A DNA stretch of 64,000 nt from Methylacidimicrobium fagopyrum (lineage in GTDB: Bacteria > Verrucomicrobiota > Verrucomicrobiia > Limisphaerales > UBA11358), in NCBI GenBank assembly GCA_026225255.1, contig JAMFSJ010000033.1, forward strand, positions 1 to 64,000. The letters run 5' to 3'. Under the pieces are notes generated by a model. It was given only the letters and a program-made list of their open reading frames with translations, searched no databases and was not told the origin of the DNA. Numbering within the stretch: the first letter of the stretch is position 1; every line of letters begins with the position of its first letter. The position numbers and the translations under genes are program-made. Positions 37,214 through 47,156 of this stretch are shown one piece after another.

Positions 37214-40200
37214 ATGTTTCTACGTTTTAAAAAAATGGGATGGCCGGGAAAATCTATTTTTACCGGCGCGATTATGTTGGGCGCACTCAGTTCTGGTTTT
37301 TCGCAAACCCCGGCGTTTCCCGGTGCCGTTGGTTTTGGCGCGAACGCCACCGGCGGACGAAACGGCACGATTTATCACGTCACGACTTTGGCGGATAGCG
37401 GCACGGGATCGTTTCGCGATGCGGTCAGTCACAGCGGGCGTATCATCGTCTTTGATGTCGGCGGCATGGTGACGCTCAACAGCGCCGTCAGTTGTTCCAG
37501 TGGCTTGACCATTGCCGGGCAGACCGCGCCCGGCGGTATCTGTTTTAACGCTGGCGAAATCGCTTTTGCCGGTCGCAACAATGACATCTGCCGTTACATT
37601 CGCATCCGTCCCGGCAGTGCCACCTCCAGCACGAGTGACGATTGCCTCAGCTTGTATCAAGCGACGAATTGTATTCTCGACCACTGTTCCATTGCGTTTG
37701 GTCCGTGGAACAATATTGATGCCGTGACCGCCAATAATATTTCCATCCAAAACTGTATTGATGCGAATCCGATTGGCCAGCAGTTCGGCGCGCATACGGA
37801 AAACGTCGGCGCATTTTATGCGTGGACTTATAATATCTTCGCCAATTCGCACAATCGCAATCCGCTCGCCAAGATCAACACCGTCTTCATCAATAACGTG
37901 GATTACAATTGTTCGGCCGGTTACACCACCCACACCAGCACGCCGTTCAAGCATGACATTGTGAATAATTATTTTGTCGGCGGACCGGCCTATTCCAGCA
38001 GTAGCGATTTTCCGTGGTATCAGGTGGATAAGAACCAGAGCATTTATTACTCGGGCAATTATTCGGACGTGAACGAAAATAGCACGCTCGATGGCAGTGC
38101 TACCACCCCGTATTGGTATCAGGGAACCGGCACGGTTTTGAGCACGCCCTGGTCGTCGTGGACAACGGTCATTCCCACTGTGAGTGCCGCGCTCGCGTGG
38201 CGTTACGATGTTTCCGCGGCCGGTGCCTTTCCGCGCGACGACGTGGATTCGCTCCTCATCAGCCAGGTCAAAACGTTGGGCAGCGGCACCACCGGCACGG
38301 GCGCGGGCACGGCGGGGCCGGCGGGTGGACTTTACACGAGCCAAACGCAAACCGGTTTGAGCAACAATGGCTACGGCACGACCGTGGGGGGCACCGCACC
38401 GCCGAATTTCAGCGGCGACGGCATCGCGGATTATTGGAAGCTTGCGAACGGTTTAAATACGAACACCGCGTATCCGCTGACCAACACCCTCAACGGTTAT
38501 TCGTTACTGGAAAATTATCTTAACTATCTTGCGGCGCCGCATTCGGTCACGCAAACGAACACGCCGGTCGACCTCAACCTGACGCCATTCACCACCGGTT
38601 TTTCGGCAAGCGCAACCTTCAGTTTGAGCAATGCCACCAACGGCACGATTAGCTTAATCAACAGCACCAACGCCCATTTTGTGCCGACGGCGAACTTCAC
38701 CGGCACGGGCGGATTTTCCTTCACCGTCACCGAAGGCACTTATGCCTTGAGCGCGGTCGTGACCGTGTGTGTTACGCCCGTGGCGCCGCCGACGAGCGCG
38801 GTGGTTTTCAACGGCGCGATGGTCGTCGTGACGACCAATGCCACCGCGATTCCGATCATCCCGCCGTCCAATCTCACGTGGCAAGGCGACGGCACGGTGA
38901 ATGCCTGGAACACCACCGCCTCCAACTGGCTGAACGGGGCGGGCCTCGCCACGTTTAAAACCGGCGATGTCGTGACGTTCGATGACACGGGCTCGCTTTC
39001 GCCGGCCGTCAACTTGACGACTTCGGTTTCGCCCGGCGCGATTTTATTCAACGATAATCAAAACTACACGTTGGCTGGCAGCGGGGCGTTGAGCGGTTCC
39101 GGCACGTTCAGCAAAACCGGTTCCGGCACGGTGAACATCACCACGACGAACAGCGGTTTCTCCGGACCGATCAACCTGGGCGGCGGCACGGTGAATCTTG
39201 GTTCCGGCACCACCATCGGTTCCGGGCCCGTTAATTTAAGCGGCGGCGCGACTTTGAGTTTGGCTGCCAGCAGTGTGGCGATCATCATTTCGGGAACCGT
39301 CACCGTTCCCGCTGGCAACAATGTGAACCTCACTTCCGGCTATGTCGCGAACGGTGGTTACGGCAACTTCATCAGCGGCGATACGACCAGTGTGCTTAAT
39401 TTTAACGGCAGTCAAAGCTTCGGCAGTTTGAGCAGCAGCCAGTTCGATAGTTTTAATGGCACGCTCAACCTCGTCTCCGGCTTCATCCGTTTTTCCGCCA
39501 ATAGCAGCGGCAATACTTACGGCTCGTTGCATCCCAACTTCATCATCAACGGCACGCTCCAACCGCGCAATGCCGGGAACACCGTCGTCCTCGGTGGCTT
39601 GAATGGCTCCGGCCAGCTCGCCGGACCGCAATCTAACTCGGGCACGGGCAGCACGGTTTATAACGTCGGCGGCAAAAATTTGGATTCGATTTACAACGGC
39701 GTCATCACCAGCAACTCGGCGGTGGCGGGCAGTTTGGTTTGCTTGAATAAAGTCGGCACGGGCGCGCAAACCTTGAATGGCAATAATACCTTCACGGGCA
39801 CGAACGCGGTCATCGCCGGATCGCTGTTTCTCAACGGCACGAATACCCCGTCGCTCGTTACGGTTTTTTCGGGCGCAACGCTCGGCGGCACGGGCGTTAT
39901 TACCGGACCGGTCAACGTCCGCAGCGGGGGCGCTTTATCACCCGGCGCGGCCGGCAGCGGCAGTTTTGGCACGCTGACATTGGGCAGCCATCTGACCAAC
40001 GCTTCGCCGATCCTTAACTTTAATTTATCTGGTTCGCCGGCGGGCGCCAACGACCTCATCAACGTATTCGGCACGCTCGCGTTATCCGGCATGCAGACGT
40101 TTAATTTTAATCTGACGCAAAATATTCTCGGCGCGGGCACTTACAGTTTGATCGAAGGCGCCACGAATTCCACGCAGGCGAGCGTGTCGTTCGCCAGCAA

Positions 40201-41911
40201 TTTGCCCGGCAACACGCGCCAAAATATTTCGCTCCTCAGCGCGACGCCTGGTAGTAATCCGTCGTATGTGCGCCTCGCCGTCACTGGCACGGCCGCGAGT
40301 CTTGTCTGGCGCGGCACCAACGGCGTGAACTGGGATACGGGCACGGTTAATTGGGCCAACGGTGCCACGCCCGATGTCTATTACAACCTGGACACCGTGC
40401 TCTTCGACGATACCGGTTCCAATCCTAGTGGCGTGACCTTGAGCACCGCGCTGACGCCCGCGGCCATCACGGTGAATGCCGCGCAGAATTACGCGTTCGG
40501 GGGCGCGGGTGCGCTCGCGGGCGGCGGACCTTTGCTCAAACTCGGCTCCGGCACGTTGACCCTTAACACGATGAATACCAATTACACTGGCAATATCCTA
40601 GTCGCGGGCGGCACGCTGGCGGCGAACGTGGCTTCGAGTTTGGGTGGCGGCACGTTGACTATCAGTAATGCGGCCACCGTTTCCATTACCGCCAATGGCA
40701 CACTGTTCTACGGCGGCACCGTGACGATTCCCGCGAACACCACCGGCACGATCGCTTCCAGCGGGCTCGGCAACGGCTTCTCGGGAAATCTCTTTTCCGG
40801 CAACGCTAGCAGCATGTTGAATCTCCTAAGCGGCGTGAGTTTCAGCGGCACGAGTTCGGCGCAGTTCGATAATTTTATCGGCACCCTTAACTTGTCGGCC
40901 AATGCGACGCTGCGTTACTCCGCCAACAGCAGCGGCAATACTTACGGTTCGCCCAATTCAATTCTCGTTCTCAACGGCACGTTGCAACCGCGCAATGCCG
41001 GCAACACCATTCAGCTCGGCGCTTTCACCGGCTCCGGCACGCTGGCCGGACCGCAGGCGAACGCGGGCGCGGGCGACACGCTTTATGTCATCGGCGGCAA
41101 TAATACTTCGGCCACTTTTAGCGGCGTGATCAGCAGTAATTCCACCGTGGCCGACAGCGATGTGATCGTGAATAAAATCGGCACCGGCACTTTGACGTTG
41201 ACCGGCAACAGCACTTACGCCGGCGGCACGACGGTCAGCGCGGGCACGCTGTGCGTTAATAATTCCACGGGCAGCGGCACGGGTTCCGGCGCGCTGGAAG
41301 TTTTCGCCGGCGCGACGTTGAGCGGGCAGGGGATCATCGGCAGCGCGACCACGATTGATAACGGCGCGACGTTGGCGCCCGGCAATCCGGGCGGCCGGTT
41401 GACCATCACGAACAGCTTGACGTTGAATGACAGTTCGCTGCTGCCCTTTGGTCTCGGCACCAACAGTGACAGCGTGGCTGTCAGCGGTGATCTCGCATTG
41501 ACCGGACAGTTGAGTGTGACCAATTCCGGCGGCTTCGGCGTCGGGGTTTACCCGTTGTTTACATATGGTGGGAATCTCTCTTGGGGCAATCTCGTGCTCA
41601 CGACCGCGCCCGCCGGTTACAACTACAGTTTCAACACCAACACGCCCAACGTGGTGCAACTCGTAGTCGCGCCCACCACGCCGCCGAGTTTCGGTCGCAC
41701 GCTGGCGAGCGGCGCCAATTTAATTTTCAGTGGCAACAACGGCACGCCGTTGGGAAATTATTTTGTGCTGATGACCACCAATCTGACTTTGCCCTTAGCC
41801 AGTTGGACGAGCCTGGCGACCAATCAATTTGATGCCGCGGGTAATTTCAGTTTCACCAATGTCGTTGACGCAAATTCAACGTCGATTTTTTATCGGCTGC
41901 AAACGCCCTGA
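37214..41911 (+). CDS. Giant secreted pectate-lyase-like protein with duplicated beta-strand repeat unit
   Basis: A 1565-residue exported protein. A signal peptide ending GFSQT precedes FPGAVGFGANATGGRNG, the start of a pectate-lyase-like beta-helix that contains LTIAGQTAPGG. Next come a dockerin-like or calcium-type segment, an Ig-like module and a long autotransporter-associated beta-strand region. That region holds a unit duplicated with a period of about 1424 bases (NSSGNTYGS and NGTLQPRNAGNT in both copies, near 39495 and 40919). The tail (LASWTSLATNQFDAAGNF ... IFYRLQTP) is a second variant of the C-terminal motif. It probably cuts and binds pectate at the surface. It begins a run of four genes ending at 46319. 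Confidence 0.87.
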   Translation: MFLRFKKMGWPGKSIFTGAIMLGALSSGFSQTPAFPGAVGFGANATGGRNGTIYHVTTLADSGTGSFRDAVSHSGRIIVFDVGGMVTLNSAVSCSSGLTIAGQTAPGGICFNAGEIAFAGRNNDICRYIRIRPGSATSSTSDDCLSLYQATNCILDHCSIAFGPWNNIDAVTANNISIQNCIDANPIGQQFGAHTENVGAFYAWTYNIFANSHNRNPLAKINTVFINNVDYNCSAGYTTHTSTPFKHDIVNNYFVGGPAYSSSSDFPWYQVDKNQSIYYSGNYSDVNENSTLDGSATTPYWYQGTGTVLSTPWSSWTTVIPTVSAALAWRYDVSAAGAFPRDDVDSLLISQVKTLGSGTTGTGAGTAGPAGGLYTSQTQTGLSNNGYGTTVGGTAPPNFSGDGIADYWKLANGLNTNTAYPLTNTLNGYSLLENYLNYLAAPHSVTQTNTPVDLNLTPFTTGFSASATFSLSNATNGTISLINSTNAHFVPTANFTGTGGFSFTVTEGTYALSAVVTVCVTPVAPPTSAVVFNGAMVVVTTNATAIPIIPPSNLTWQGDGTVNAWNTTASNWLNGAGLATFKTGDVVTFDDTGSLSPAVNLTTSVSPGAILFNDNQNYTLAGSGALSGSGTFSKTGSGTVNITTTNSGFSGPINLGGGTVNLGSGTTIGSGPVNLSGGATLSLAASSVAIIISGTVTVPAGNNVNLTSGYVANGGYGNFISGDTTSVLNFNGSQSFGSLSSSQFDSFNGTLNLVSGFIRFSANSSGNTYGSLHPNFIINGTLQPRNAGNTVVLGGLNGSGQLAGPQSNSGTGSTVYNVGGKNLDSIYNGVITSNSAVAGSLVCLNKVGTGAQTLNGNNTFTGTNAVIAGSLFLNGTNTPSLVTVFSGATLGGTGVITGPVNVRSGGALSPGAAGSGSFGTLTLGSHLTNASPILNFNLSGSPAGANDLINVFGTLALSGMQTFNFNLTQNILGAGTYSLIEGATNSTQASVSFASNLPGNTRQNISLLSATPGSNPSYVRLAVTGTAASLVWRGTNGVNWDTGTVNWANGATPDVYYNLDTVLFDDTGSNPSGVTLSTALTPAAITVNAAQNYAFGGAGALAGGGPLLKLGSGTLTLNTMNTNYTGNILVAGGTLAANVASSLGGGTLTISNAATVSITANGTLFYGGTVTIPANTTGTIASSGLGNGFSGNLFSGNASSMLNLLSGVSFSGTSSAQFDNFIGTLNLSANATLRYSANSSGNTYGSPNSILVLNGTLQPRNAGNTIQLGAFTGSGTLAGPQANAGAGDTLYVIGGNNTSATFSGVISSNSTVADSDVIVNKIGTGTLTLTGNSTYAGGTTVSAGTLCVNNSTGSGTGSGALEVFAGATLSGQGIIGSATTIDNGATLAPGNPGGRLTITNSLTLNDSSLLPFGLGTNSDSVAVSGDLALTGQLSVTNSGGFGVGVYPLFTYGGNLSWGNLVLTTAPAGYNYSFNTNTPNVVQLVVAPTTPPSFGRTLASGANLIFSGNNGTPLGNYFVLMTTNLTLPLASWTSLATNQFDAAGNFSFTNVVDANSTSIFYRLQTP

Positions 41912-41926
41912 TTTGATTTTAATAAC

Positions 41927-43435
41927 ATGATTCTGATCCCGCAATTTTCTGGCCGCACGCGCTTGGTGGGTATTTTTATCGCCTTCACCGTCGCCGTTTC
42001 CAGCGCGTGCGCGGAGGCTTTGCCCGTCGTGGCCACACCGGTCATTCCGACGAATACGCTGAGTCTGGCTGACTTTGGTCGCGGCGATGGTAAAACGTTG
42101 AACACGGTGGCATTTGCGCAAGCGTTCGCGGCGCTGACCGCCCACGGCGGCGGCAAACTCATCGTGCCGCCGGGCATTTGGTTGACCGGTCCGATTCGCT
42201 TGCGCAGCAATATTGAACTTCACGTTGAGCGCGGTGCGTTGATTCAATTTTCGCGCGATTACGAATTGTATCCGCTCACGGTGACGGATTTGAAAGGCGA
42301 AAAAGAAGTGAACAGCACGTCGCCGATCTCCGGTCAGGATTTGGCGAACATCGCGATCACGGGCGGCGGCATCATTGACGGTGGCGGCGATGCTTGGCGG
42401 ATGATTAAAAAAGACAAATTGTCCGACAACGATTGGAAAGCGTTGCTCAAATCCGGCGGCATGTTGAATGAAAAAGGCGACACTTGGTATCCGACTCGTG
42501 AAATCATGACGGGCGGAAAAGCCTTGGAATCATTGCGGAAAAGCGGTTCGCTCAACGTGGCCGACTACGAACCCGTGCATCAAACGTTGCGTCCGAAAAT
42601 GCTGCGCTTGATCGGCTGTAAAAAAGTTTTGCTCGCGGACGTAACGTTTCAGAATCCGCCGAACTGGACGATGAATCCCGTGTTGTGCGAAGACGTTTCC
42701 ATTCTCAACGTGCAAGTGCGCAACTCGCCCGCCGCGCAAAACAGCGATGCGTTGGATTTGGAATCCTGCCGCCGCGCAGTCATTCGCGGTTGCATTTTTG
42801 ACACGGGCGACGACGGCATTTGTCTTAAATCCGGCATGGACGCGGTTGGTCGTCGCATCGGCGCGCCCACGGAGGATGTGCTGATTGAAAAGTGCGTGGT
42901 CTATCACGCGCACGGCGGTTTCACCATCGGCAGCGAAATGTCCGGCGGCGTGCGCAACGTCTGGATTCGCGATTGTTTATTCCTCGGCACCGACATTGGT
43001 TTGCGTTTCAAAAGCACGCGCGGTCGCGGCGGCGTGGTTGAAAAAATTTACGTTTCCAATATCAACATGATTAACATTCCCGGCGACGCGATTAATTTCA
43101 ATTTGTATTACGGCGGCAAATCGCCGCTCGACGAGACCGCGGGTGAAAGCAAAAATAATCTCCCGCCCGTGACGGAAGCGACGCCGCAATTCCGCGACAT
43201 TCACCTCGAAAATATTCTTTGTCGCGGCGCACAAAATGCCATTGTGTTGCAAGGCTTGCCCGAAATGCCGCTCCACAACATCACGCTGAAAAACGTTGCC
43301 ATCACGTCGCAGCGCGGTGTTTTCGTGACGGACGCGGACGGCATTCGATTTGAAAATGTGTCGGTGGAAAATAAAACCGGCAACGCGCTCACCCAAGTGC
43401 GCGTGAAAAATTCCTCGCTGAATCTACGCCCATGA
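41927..43435 (+). CDS. GH28 polygalacturonase or rhamnogalacturonase
   Basis: A 502-residue exported family 28 enzyme (signal ending SACA or nearby). It begins SLADFGRGDGKTLNTVAFAQ and has the catalytic blocks NSDALDLESC, TGDDGICLKSG, HAHGGFTIGSE and RFKSTRGRGG. The insert VNSTSPISGQDLANIAITGG precedes an extended region typical of enzymes that act from chain ends or on branched substrates, but this cannot be settled here. It follows the giant lyase by 15 bases and overlaps the transporter gene by ATGA, which indicates translational coupling. Confidence 0.93.
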   Translation: MILIPQFSGRTRLVGIFIAFTVAVSSACAEALPVVATPVIPTNTLSLADFGRGDGKTLNTVAFAQAFAALTAHGGGKLIVPPGIWLTGPIRLRSNIELHVERGALIQFSRDYELYPLTVTDLKGEKEVNSTSPISGQDLANIAITGGGIIDGGGDAWRMIKKDKLSDNDWKALLKSGGMLNEKGDTWYPTREIMTGGKALESLRKSGSLNVADYEPVHQTLRPKMLRLIGCKKVLLADVTFQNPPNWTMNPVLCEDVSILNVQVRNSPAAQNSDALDLESCRRAVIRGCIFDTGDDGICLKSGMDAVGRRIGAPTEDVLIEKCVVYHAHGGFTIGSEMSGGVRNVWIRDCLFLGTDIGLRFKSTRGRGGVVEKIYVSNINMINIPGDAINFNLYYGGKSPLDETAGESKNNLPPVTEATPQFRDIHLENILCRGAQNAIVLQGLPEMPLHNITLKNVAITSQRGVFVTDADGIRFENVSVENKTGNALTQVRVKNSSLNLRP

Positions 43436-44784
43436 AAGCCCCCGGCAATTTTCGATGGGTCGTCTGCGCGTTGATTTTTTTCTCCGTCGCGATCAATTAC
43501 ATCGACCGCCTGATCATTGGCATTCTCAAAGGTCCGTTGAGCGCGCAGCTGGGCTGGAGCGATCGCGATTACGGCTACATCGCCGCCGCTTTTTCGTTTG
43601 CCTACGCGTTCGGCTATTTGATTGGCGGACGAACCATTGATCGTTTGGGCGTCAAACGCGGCCTGCCGATTTTTGTGTTGTGTTGGAGCGTGGCCGCACT
43701 GGCGCATGGCTTGTGCGGTTGGATCGGCGTGACGACGCAATTTCGCCTGCACTATCCGTGGTTTTCTGGGGCCGAACACGGAATCATTTGGACGACGCTC
43801 GCCTTGCCCATGACGGCGGCCGGTTTTATTTTGGCCCGCATCGGTTTGGGTTTGGCGGAAGGTGGAAATTTTCCGGGCGCGATCAAAACGGTGACCGAAT
43901 GGTTTCCGGTCAAAGAACGCGCGCTGGCCAACGGCTGGTTCAATACCGGTTCCACCGTAGGCGCCATTCTGTGCCCGATTGGCGTGCCGTGGGTTTTTAA
44001 TCATTTCGGCTGGCAAATGACTTTTTATCTAACCGGCGCGCTGGGATTTATCTGGCTGGCGGCGTGGCTTTATATTTACGAATCGCCGGAAAAACAAAAG
44101 CGACTTTCGCCCGGCGAACTGGCTTACATTCAAAACGGTCAGCCGGCGGAACTGGCGAAAAAAGTCCAGGTGCCGTGGCTGGCGTTACTCCGGTATCGCG
44201 CGGTTTGGGCATATCTGGCGGCGAGCATTCTGGCCGCACCCGCTTGGGGATTTTATCAATTCTTCGTGCCTGATTTTCTTTCAAAAAGTTTTCATCTGGA
44301 ACTGCAAGCCATCGGCTGGTGGACCGCCGCTTTTTTCGCCCTCACGGCCGTCGGTGGCGTGCTGGGCGGCTGGCTGGCGGAAAAGTTTTTAGATCACGGT
44401 TACAGTTTGAATGCGGCGCGCAAAGGTTCGCTTTTAATTTGTGCGCTGGCCGTGGTGCCGGTTTTTTGCGCGCCCCTGGTGAGCCACGTTTGGCTGGCCG
44501 TGATGATCGTCGGCCTCGCCGGGGCCGCCCATCAAGGTTGGTCGTCCAATCTTTATTGCGTCATCTCCGATACGATGCCGAAGGAAACCATCGGCTCCGT
44601 CATCGGTCTCGGTGGTTTTGTTTGTTATTTTACCGGCGGCTTCGTCAACGGGCTGACCGGACATATTTTAGAAAAAACCGGTAATTATATTTCGGTTTTC
44701 GCTTACTTCTCCGGCATGTATATTCTCTCGTTAATTTTAATTCAGGTGCTCGTTCCCAAAATCCAATCGGAACCAACTGCATGA
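43432..44784 (+). CDS. MFS transporter of the hexuronate/anion:cation symporter type
   Basis: A 450-residue inner-membrane protein with about 12 hydrophobic segments. It shows the ACS-family signature NYIDRLIIGILKGPL and GRTIDRLGVKRGLP, followed by LARIGLGLAEGGNFPGAIK and FNTGSTVGAILCP, as in ExuT-like carriers. It would import galacturonate or glucuronate released outside, feeding UxaC. Translational coupling with the GH28 gene before it and the GH43 gene after it (4-base ATGA overlaps on both sides) supports a common function. Substrate is inferred from context. Confidence 0.92.
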   Translation: MKAPGNFRWVVCALIFFSVAINYIDRLIIGILKGPLSAQLGWSDRDYGYIAAAFSFAYAFGYLIGGRTIDRLGVKRGLPIFVLCWSVAALAHGLCGWIGVTTQFRLHYPWFSGAEHGIIWTTLALPMTAAGFILARIGLGLAEGGNFPGAIKTVTEWFPVKERALANGWFNTGSTVGAILCPIGVPWVFNHFGWQMTFYLTGALGFIWLAAWLYIYESPEKQKRLSPGELAYIQNGQPAELAKKVQVPWLALLRYRAVWAYLAASILAAPAWGFYQFFVPDFLSKSFHLELQAIGWWTAAFFALTAVGGVLGGWLAEKFLDHGYSLNAARKGSLLICALAVVPVFCAPLVSHVWLAVMIVGLAGAAHQGWSSNLYCVISDTMPKETIGSVIGLGGFVCYFTGGFVNGLTGHILEKTGNYISVFAYFSGMYILSLILIQVLVPKIQSEPTA

Positions 44785-46319
44785 ATAATACCCTAGCCAT
44801 CGCGCCCGACCGACCGCCCAAACCGGCGTTGAATTACGCCCATCCGTGGTTGCCGGATCAGGGCGATGGGACGTATGCGAACCCCATTTTTTACGCGGAT
44901 TATTCGGACCCGGATGTGGTCCGGGTCGGCGAAGATTTTTACCTGACGGCGTCCAGTTTCAACTGCACCCCCGGACTGCCCATTTTGCATTCCAAGGATC
45001 TGGTTAATTGGACCATCATCGGTCACGCGCTGAAAAATTTGCCGCATCCGCGCTACGAAAAAGTTCAGCCCGGCTGCGGCGTCTGGGCTCCGTCCCTGCG
45101 TTTTCACGCCGGCAAATACTGGATTTTTTATCCCACGCCGGACGAGGGGATTTTCGTCATCACCGCTGATCATCCGGTGGGACCGTGGTCGGAACCGCAT
45201 TGCATGCAGGCGGGCAAAGGCTTGATTGATCCGTGTCCGCTGTGGGATGACGATGGCCAAGCCTATCTCGTCCACGCCTACGCCGGTTCACGCGCGGGTA
45301 TAAAACATCAGTTGCGCGTTTGCCCGATGTCACCTGACGGGTCGAAATTGCTCGGCGCGGGCAAAATTATTTTTCATCAACCGGCAGAACATCCGACGGT
45401 TGAAGGTCCGAAATTTTTGAAGAAGGACGGTTGGTATTACATCCTTGCGCCCGCGGGTGGCGTCGAAACGGGTTGGCAGTTGGCCCTGCGCTCCAAAAAT
45501 ATTTACGGCCCTTATGAAGGAAAAATCGTCCTCGCGCAGGGCGACACTGATATCAATGGCCCGCATCAAGGTGCGTTGGTGGATACCCCGAATGGCGACT
45601 GGTGGTTTTTGCATTTTCAAGACGCTGGATTTTACGGACGCATTGTCCATCTGCAGCCGGTGCGCTGGCAGGATGGCTGGCCCATGATGGGGAAAAATGG
45701 CGAGCCCGTGTCGCGTCACGCCAAACCAATTTCTATCCGTGGGCAAAAACCATTGGGGCCGCCCACGAGTGAAGAATTTGCCGGCGACCAACTTGGCCGA
45801 CAATGGCAATGGCATGCGAATCATCGGGACATTTGGTATGCGCGCTCCCCCGGCCGGCTGCGCCTATATCCGCAGTTGAGCGCGAACAAAAACCTGCAAC
45901 AATCACCCAATTTGCTGTTGCAAAAAATTCCCGCGCGCGCTTTTACCGTTGAAACATTAATGAAATTCGCTCCGCTCCACGTTGGCGAGCAAGCCGGACT
46001 GATTATTGTGGGTGAAACGTTTGCGGCCCTATCATTATACCGGACCGAAAGGGGCAACCGATTGGCCTTTAATCTGAATGGAGTTCAAGAATTTCTTGAG
46101 GGTGAGGTGTCGGACGTTATTAAATTGCGGCTGACTTTAAACGATGATGGCCTTTGCGTTTTTAGTTTTGGTATGACCGACGATTTTACCACGATTGCTA
46201 AAACATTTGTGGCGCAAAAGGGTAAATGGATCGGCGCCAAAATAGGGTTATATAGCTTGAAGAATTCTGAAGCGGCACCGAGCGGCCATGTGGACTTCGA
46301 TTATTTTCGGTTCCTATAA
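44781..46319 (+). CDS. GH43 glycoside hydrolase (beta-xylosidase/alpha-L-arabinofuranosidase type)
   Basis: A 512-residue protein without an obvious signal peptide. The five-blade propeller domain carries the GH43 acidic triad: YADYSDPDVVRVG (Asp), DPCPLWDDDGQAYLVHAY (Asp) and VEGPKFLKKD (Glu). The C-terminal 190 residues form a beta-sandwich (DQLGRQWQWHANHRDIWYA) as in members with an attached concanavalin-like domain. It would remove arabinose or xylose from pectin side chains or oligosaccharides, possibly in the cytoplasm after uptake. It is the last gene of the coupled operon. Confidence 0.92.
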   Translation: MNNTLAIAPDRPPKPALNYAHPWLPDQGDGTYANPIFYADYSDPDVVRVGEDFYLTASSFNCTPGLPILHSKDLVNWTIIGHALKNLPHPRYEKVQPGCGVWAPSLRFHAGKYWIFYPTPDEGIFVITADHPVGPWSEPHCMQAGKGLIDPCPLWDDDGQAYLVHAYAGSRAGIKHQLRVCPMSPDGSKLLGAGKIIFHQPAEHPTVEGPKFLKKDGWYYILAPAGGVETGWQLALRSKNIYGPYEGKIVLAQGDTDINGPHQGALVDTPNGDWWFLHFQDAGFYGRIVHLQPVRWQDGWPMMGKNGEPVSRHAKPISIRGQKPLGPPTSEEFAGDQLGRQWQWHANHRDIWYARSPGRLRLYPQLSANKNLQQSPNLLLQKIPARAFTVETLMKFAPLHVGEQAGLIIVGETFAALSLYRTERGNRLAFNLNGVQEFLEGEVSDVIKLRLTLNDDGLCVFSFGMTDDFTTIAKTFVAQKGKWIGAKIGLYSLKNSEAAPSGHVDFDYFRFL

Positions 46320-46342
46320 TATAGGTGGGAGAATCCCGGATG

Positions 46343-46356
46343 CCCCATTTATGGGG
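46343..46356 (+). terminator. Possible weak hairpin after the GH43 gene
   Basis: CCCCAT and ATGGGG form a 6-bp stem with a two-base loop, followed by TTATTT. It is short and only suggestive. The rest of the AT-richer gap from 46320 to 46560 shows no gene. Confidence 0.25.
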
Positions 46357-46562
46357 TTATTTGGGACGGTTCCATATTATTTAGAAGTCGTTGTCGTCTA
46401 AAATGTTATATTTGTAAAATGTGCTCTGTTTTTATACAAGAAATGAATGGGTGTCCCGTTTTTTGCTTTTGAATTTTGCGGTCGAAATCAAAAGGTAAAT
46501 ATTGAAGGGGGAAAATTGCTTTGAAACTTTCGGCGGGGAGCGGTTTTGATAGTTTGGGACGT

Positions 46563-46578
46563 TGGCATCATAGCTGCT
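46563..46578 (+). promoter_or_regulatory. Sigma-54-like promoter for pilin gene 1
   Basis: TGGCATCATAGCTGCT has GG and GC ten bases apart, as in the -24/-12 consensus (TGGCAC-N5-TTGCW), with the TGGCA and TGCT ends kept. The GC is 112 bases before the pilin ATG. Type IV pilin genes are often sigma-54 dependent. Together with its leader this covers most of the 369-base gap after the GH43 gene. Confidence 0.6.
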
Positions 46579-46688
46579 AAAGTCATTCCATAGCGGGTGC
46601 AGCCGGCAATCAAGTGAACAAAAATGTAATTATATCAACCAGCTTGCTGCTTTGTTCTACCGCGAATAAAAAAAGAAAGTTAAAAAAA

Positions 46689-47075
46689 ATGAAAGCAAAT
46701 AAAAACATCCGTAAGGCAGCTGGCTTCACCTTGGTAGAAATCATGATCGTCGTGGCGATTATCGGTCTGTTGGCCGCGATCGCGATCCCGAACTTCGTGC
46801 GCGCTCGTCAAACCTCGCAAACGAATGCTTGCATCAACAACCTCCGCATCATTGACGCGGCGACGCAGCAATGGGCTTTGGAATCCGGCCAGCAGAGCAC
46901 GGCGCCGGTCACGTCCGCGAACATCGTGGCGTATCTCGGCCGCTCCGGCAGTGTCATGCCGACCTGCCCGCTCGGTAACTCGGCTTACACGCTCACGGTT
47001 GTTAGCCAATCGCCGACCTGTCAGAATGCCTCTCCGACTTCGGCGGGCACGCATTACGCGGTTTTGGCGCAATAA
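46689..47075 (+). CDS. Type IV pilin-like protein (copy 1)
   Basis: A 128-residue prepilin: leader MKANKNIRKAAG, then FTLVEIMIVVAIIGLLAAIAI with Glu5 of the mature chain. The helix continues to NFVRARQTSQTNACINNLR, and the C-terminal domain is short with two Cys (PTCPLG, PTCQNA) that could form a disulfide loop. This fits a GspG/PilA-type major pilin. ATG 46689 was chosen because it gives the leader; the open frame from 46614 would add a non-signal N-terminus. It is followed by a strong terminator and a near-copy gene. Confidence 0.93.
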   Translation: MKANKNIRKAAGFTLVEIMIVVAIIGLLAAIAIPNFVRARQTSQTNACINNLRIIDAATQQWALESGQQSTAPVTSANIVAYLGRSGSVMPTCPLGNSAYTLTVVSQSPTCQNASPTSAGTHYAVLAQ

Positions 47076-47097
47076 TCTAAGTTTGTCACCCATCAAG

Positions 47098-47123
47098 AGC
47101 CTGGAGCAATCCAGGCTTTTTTT
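47098..47123 (+). terminator. Rho-independent terminator after pilin 1
   Basis: AGCCTGGA, loop GCAA, TCCAGGCT, then TTTTTT. A perfect 8-bp stem with a T-run directly after it. Confidence 0.92.
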
Positions 47124-47156
47124 CTTTGTTCTCAGGCAATTCACGGGGTTTATTTT

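Noticed and set aside
37220-38350. 376-residue frame on the minus strand
   Set aside because: It is opposite the pectate-lyase-like domain, and its Arg-rich, low-complexity sequence has no motif.
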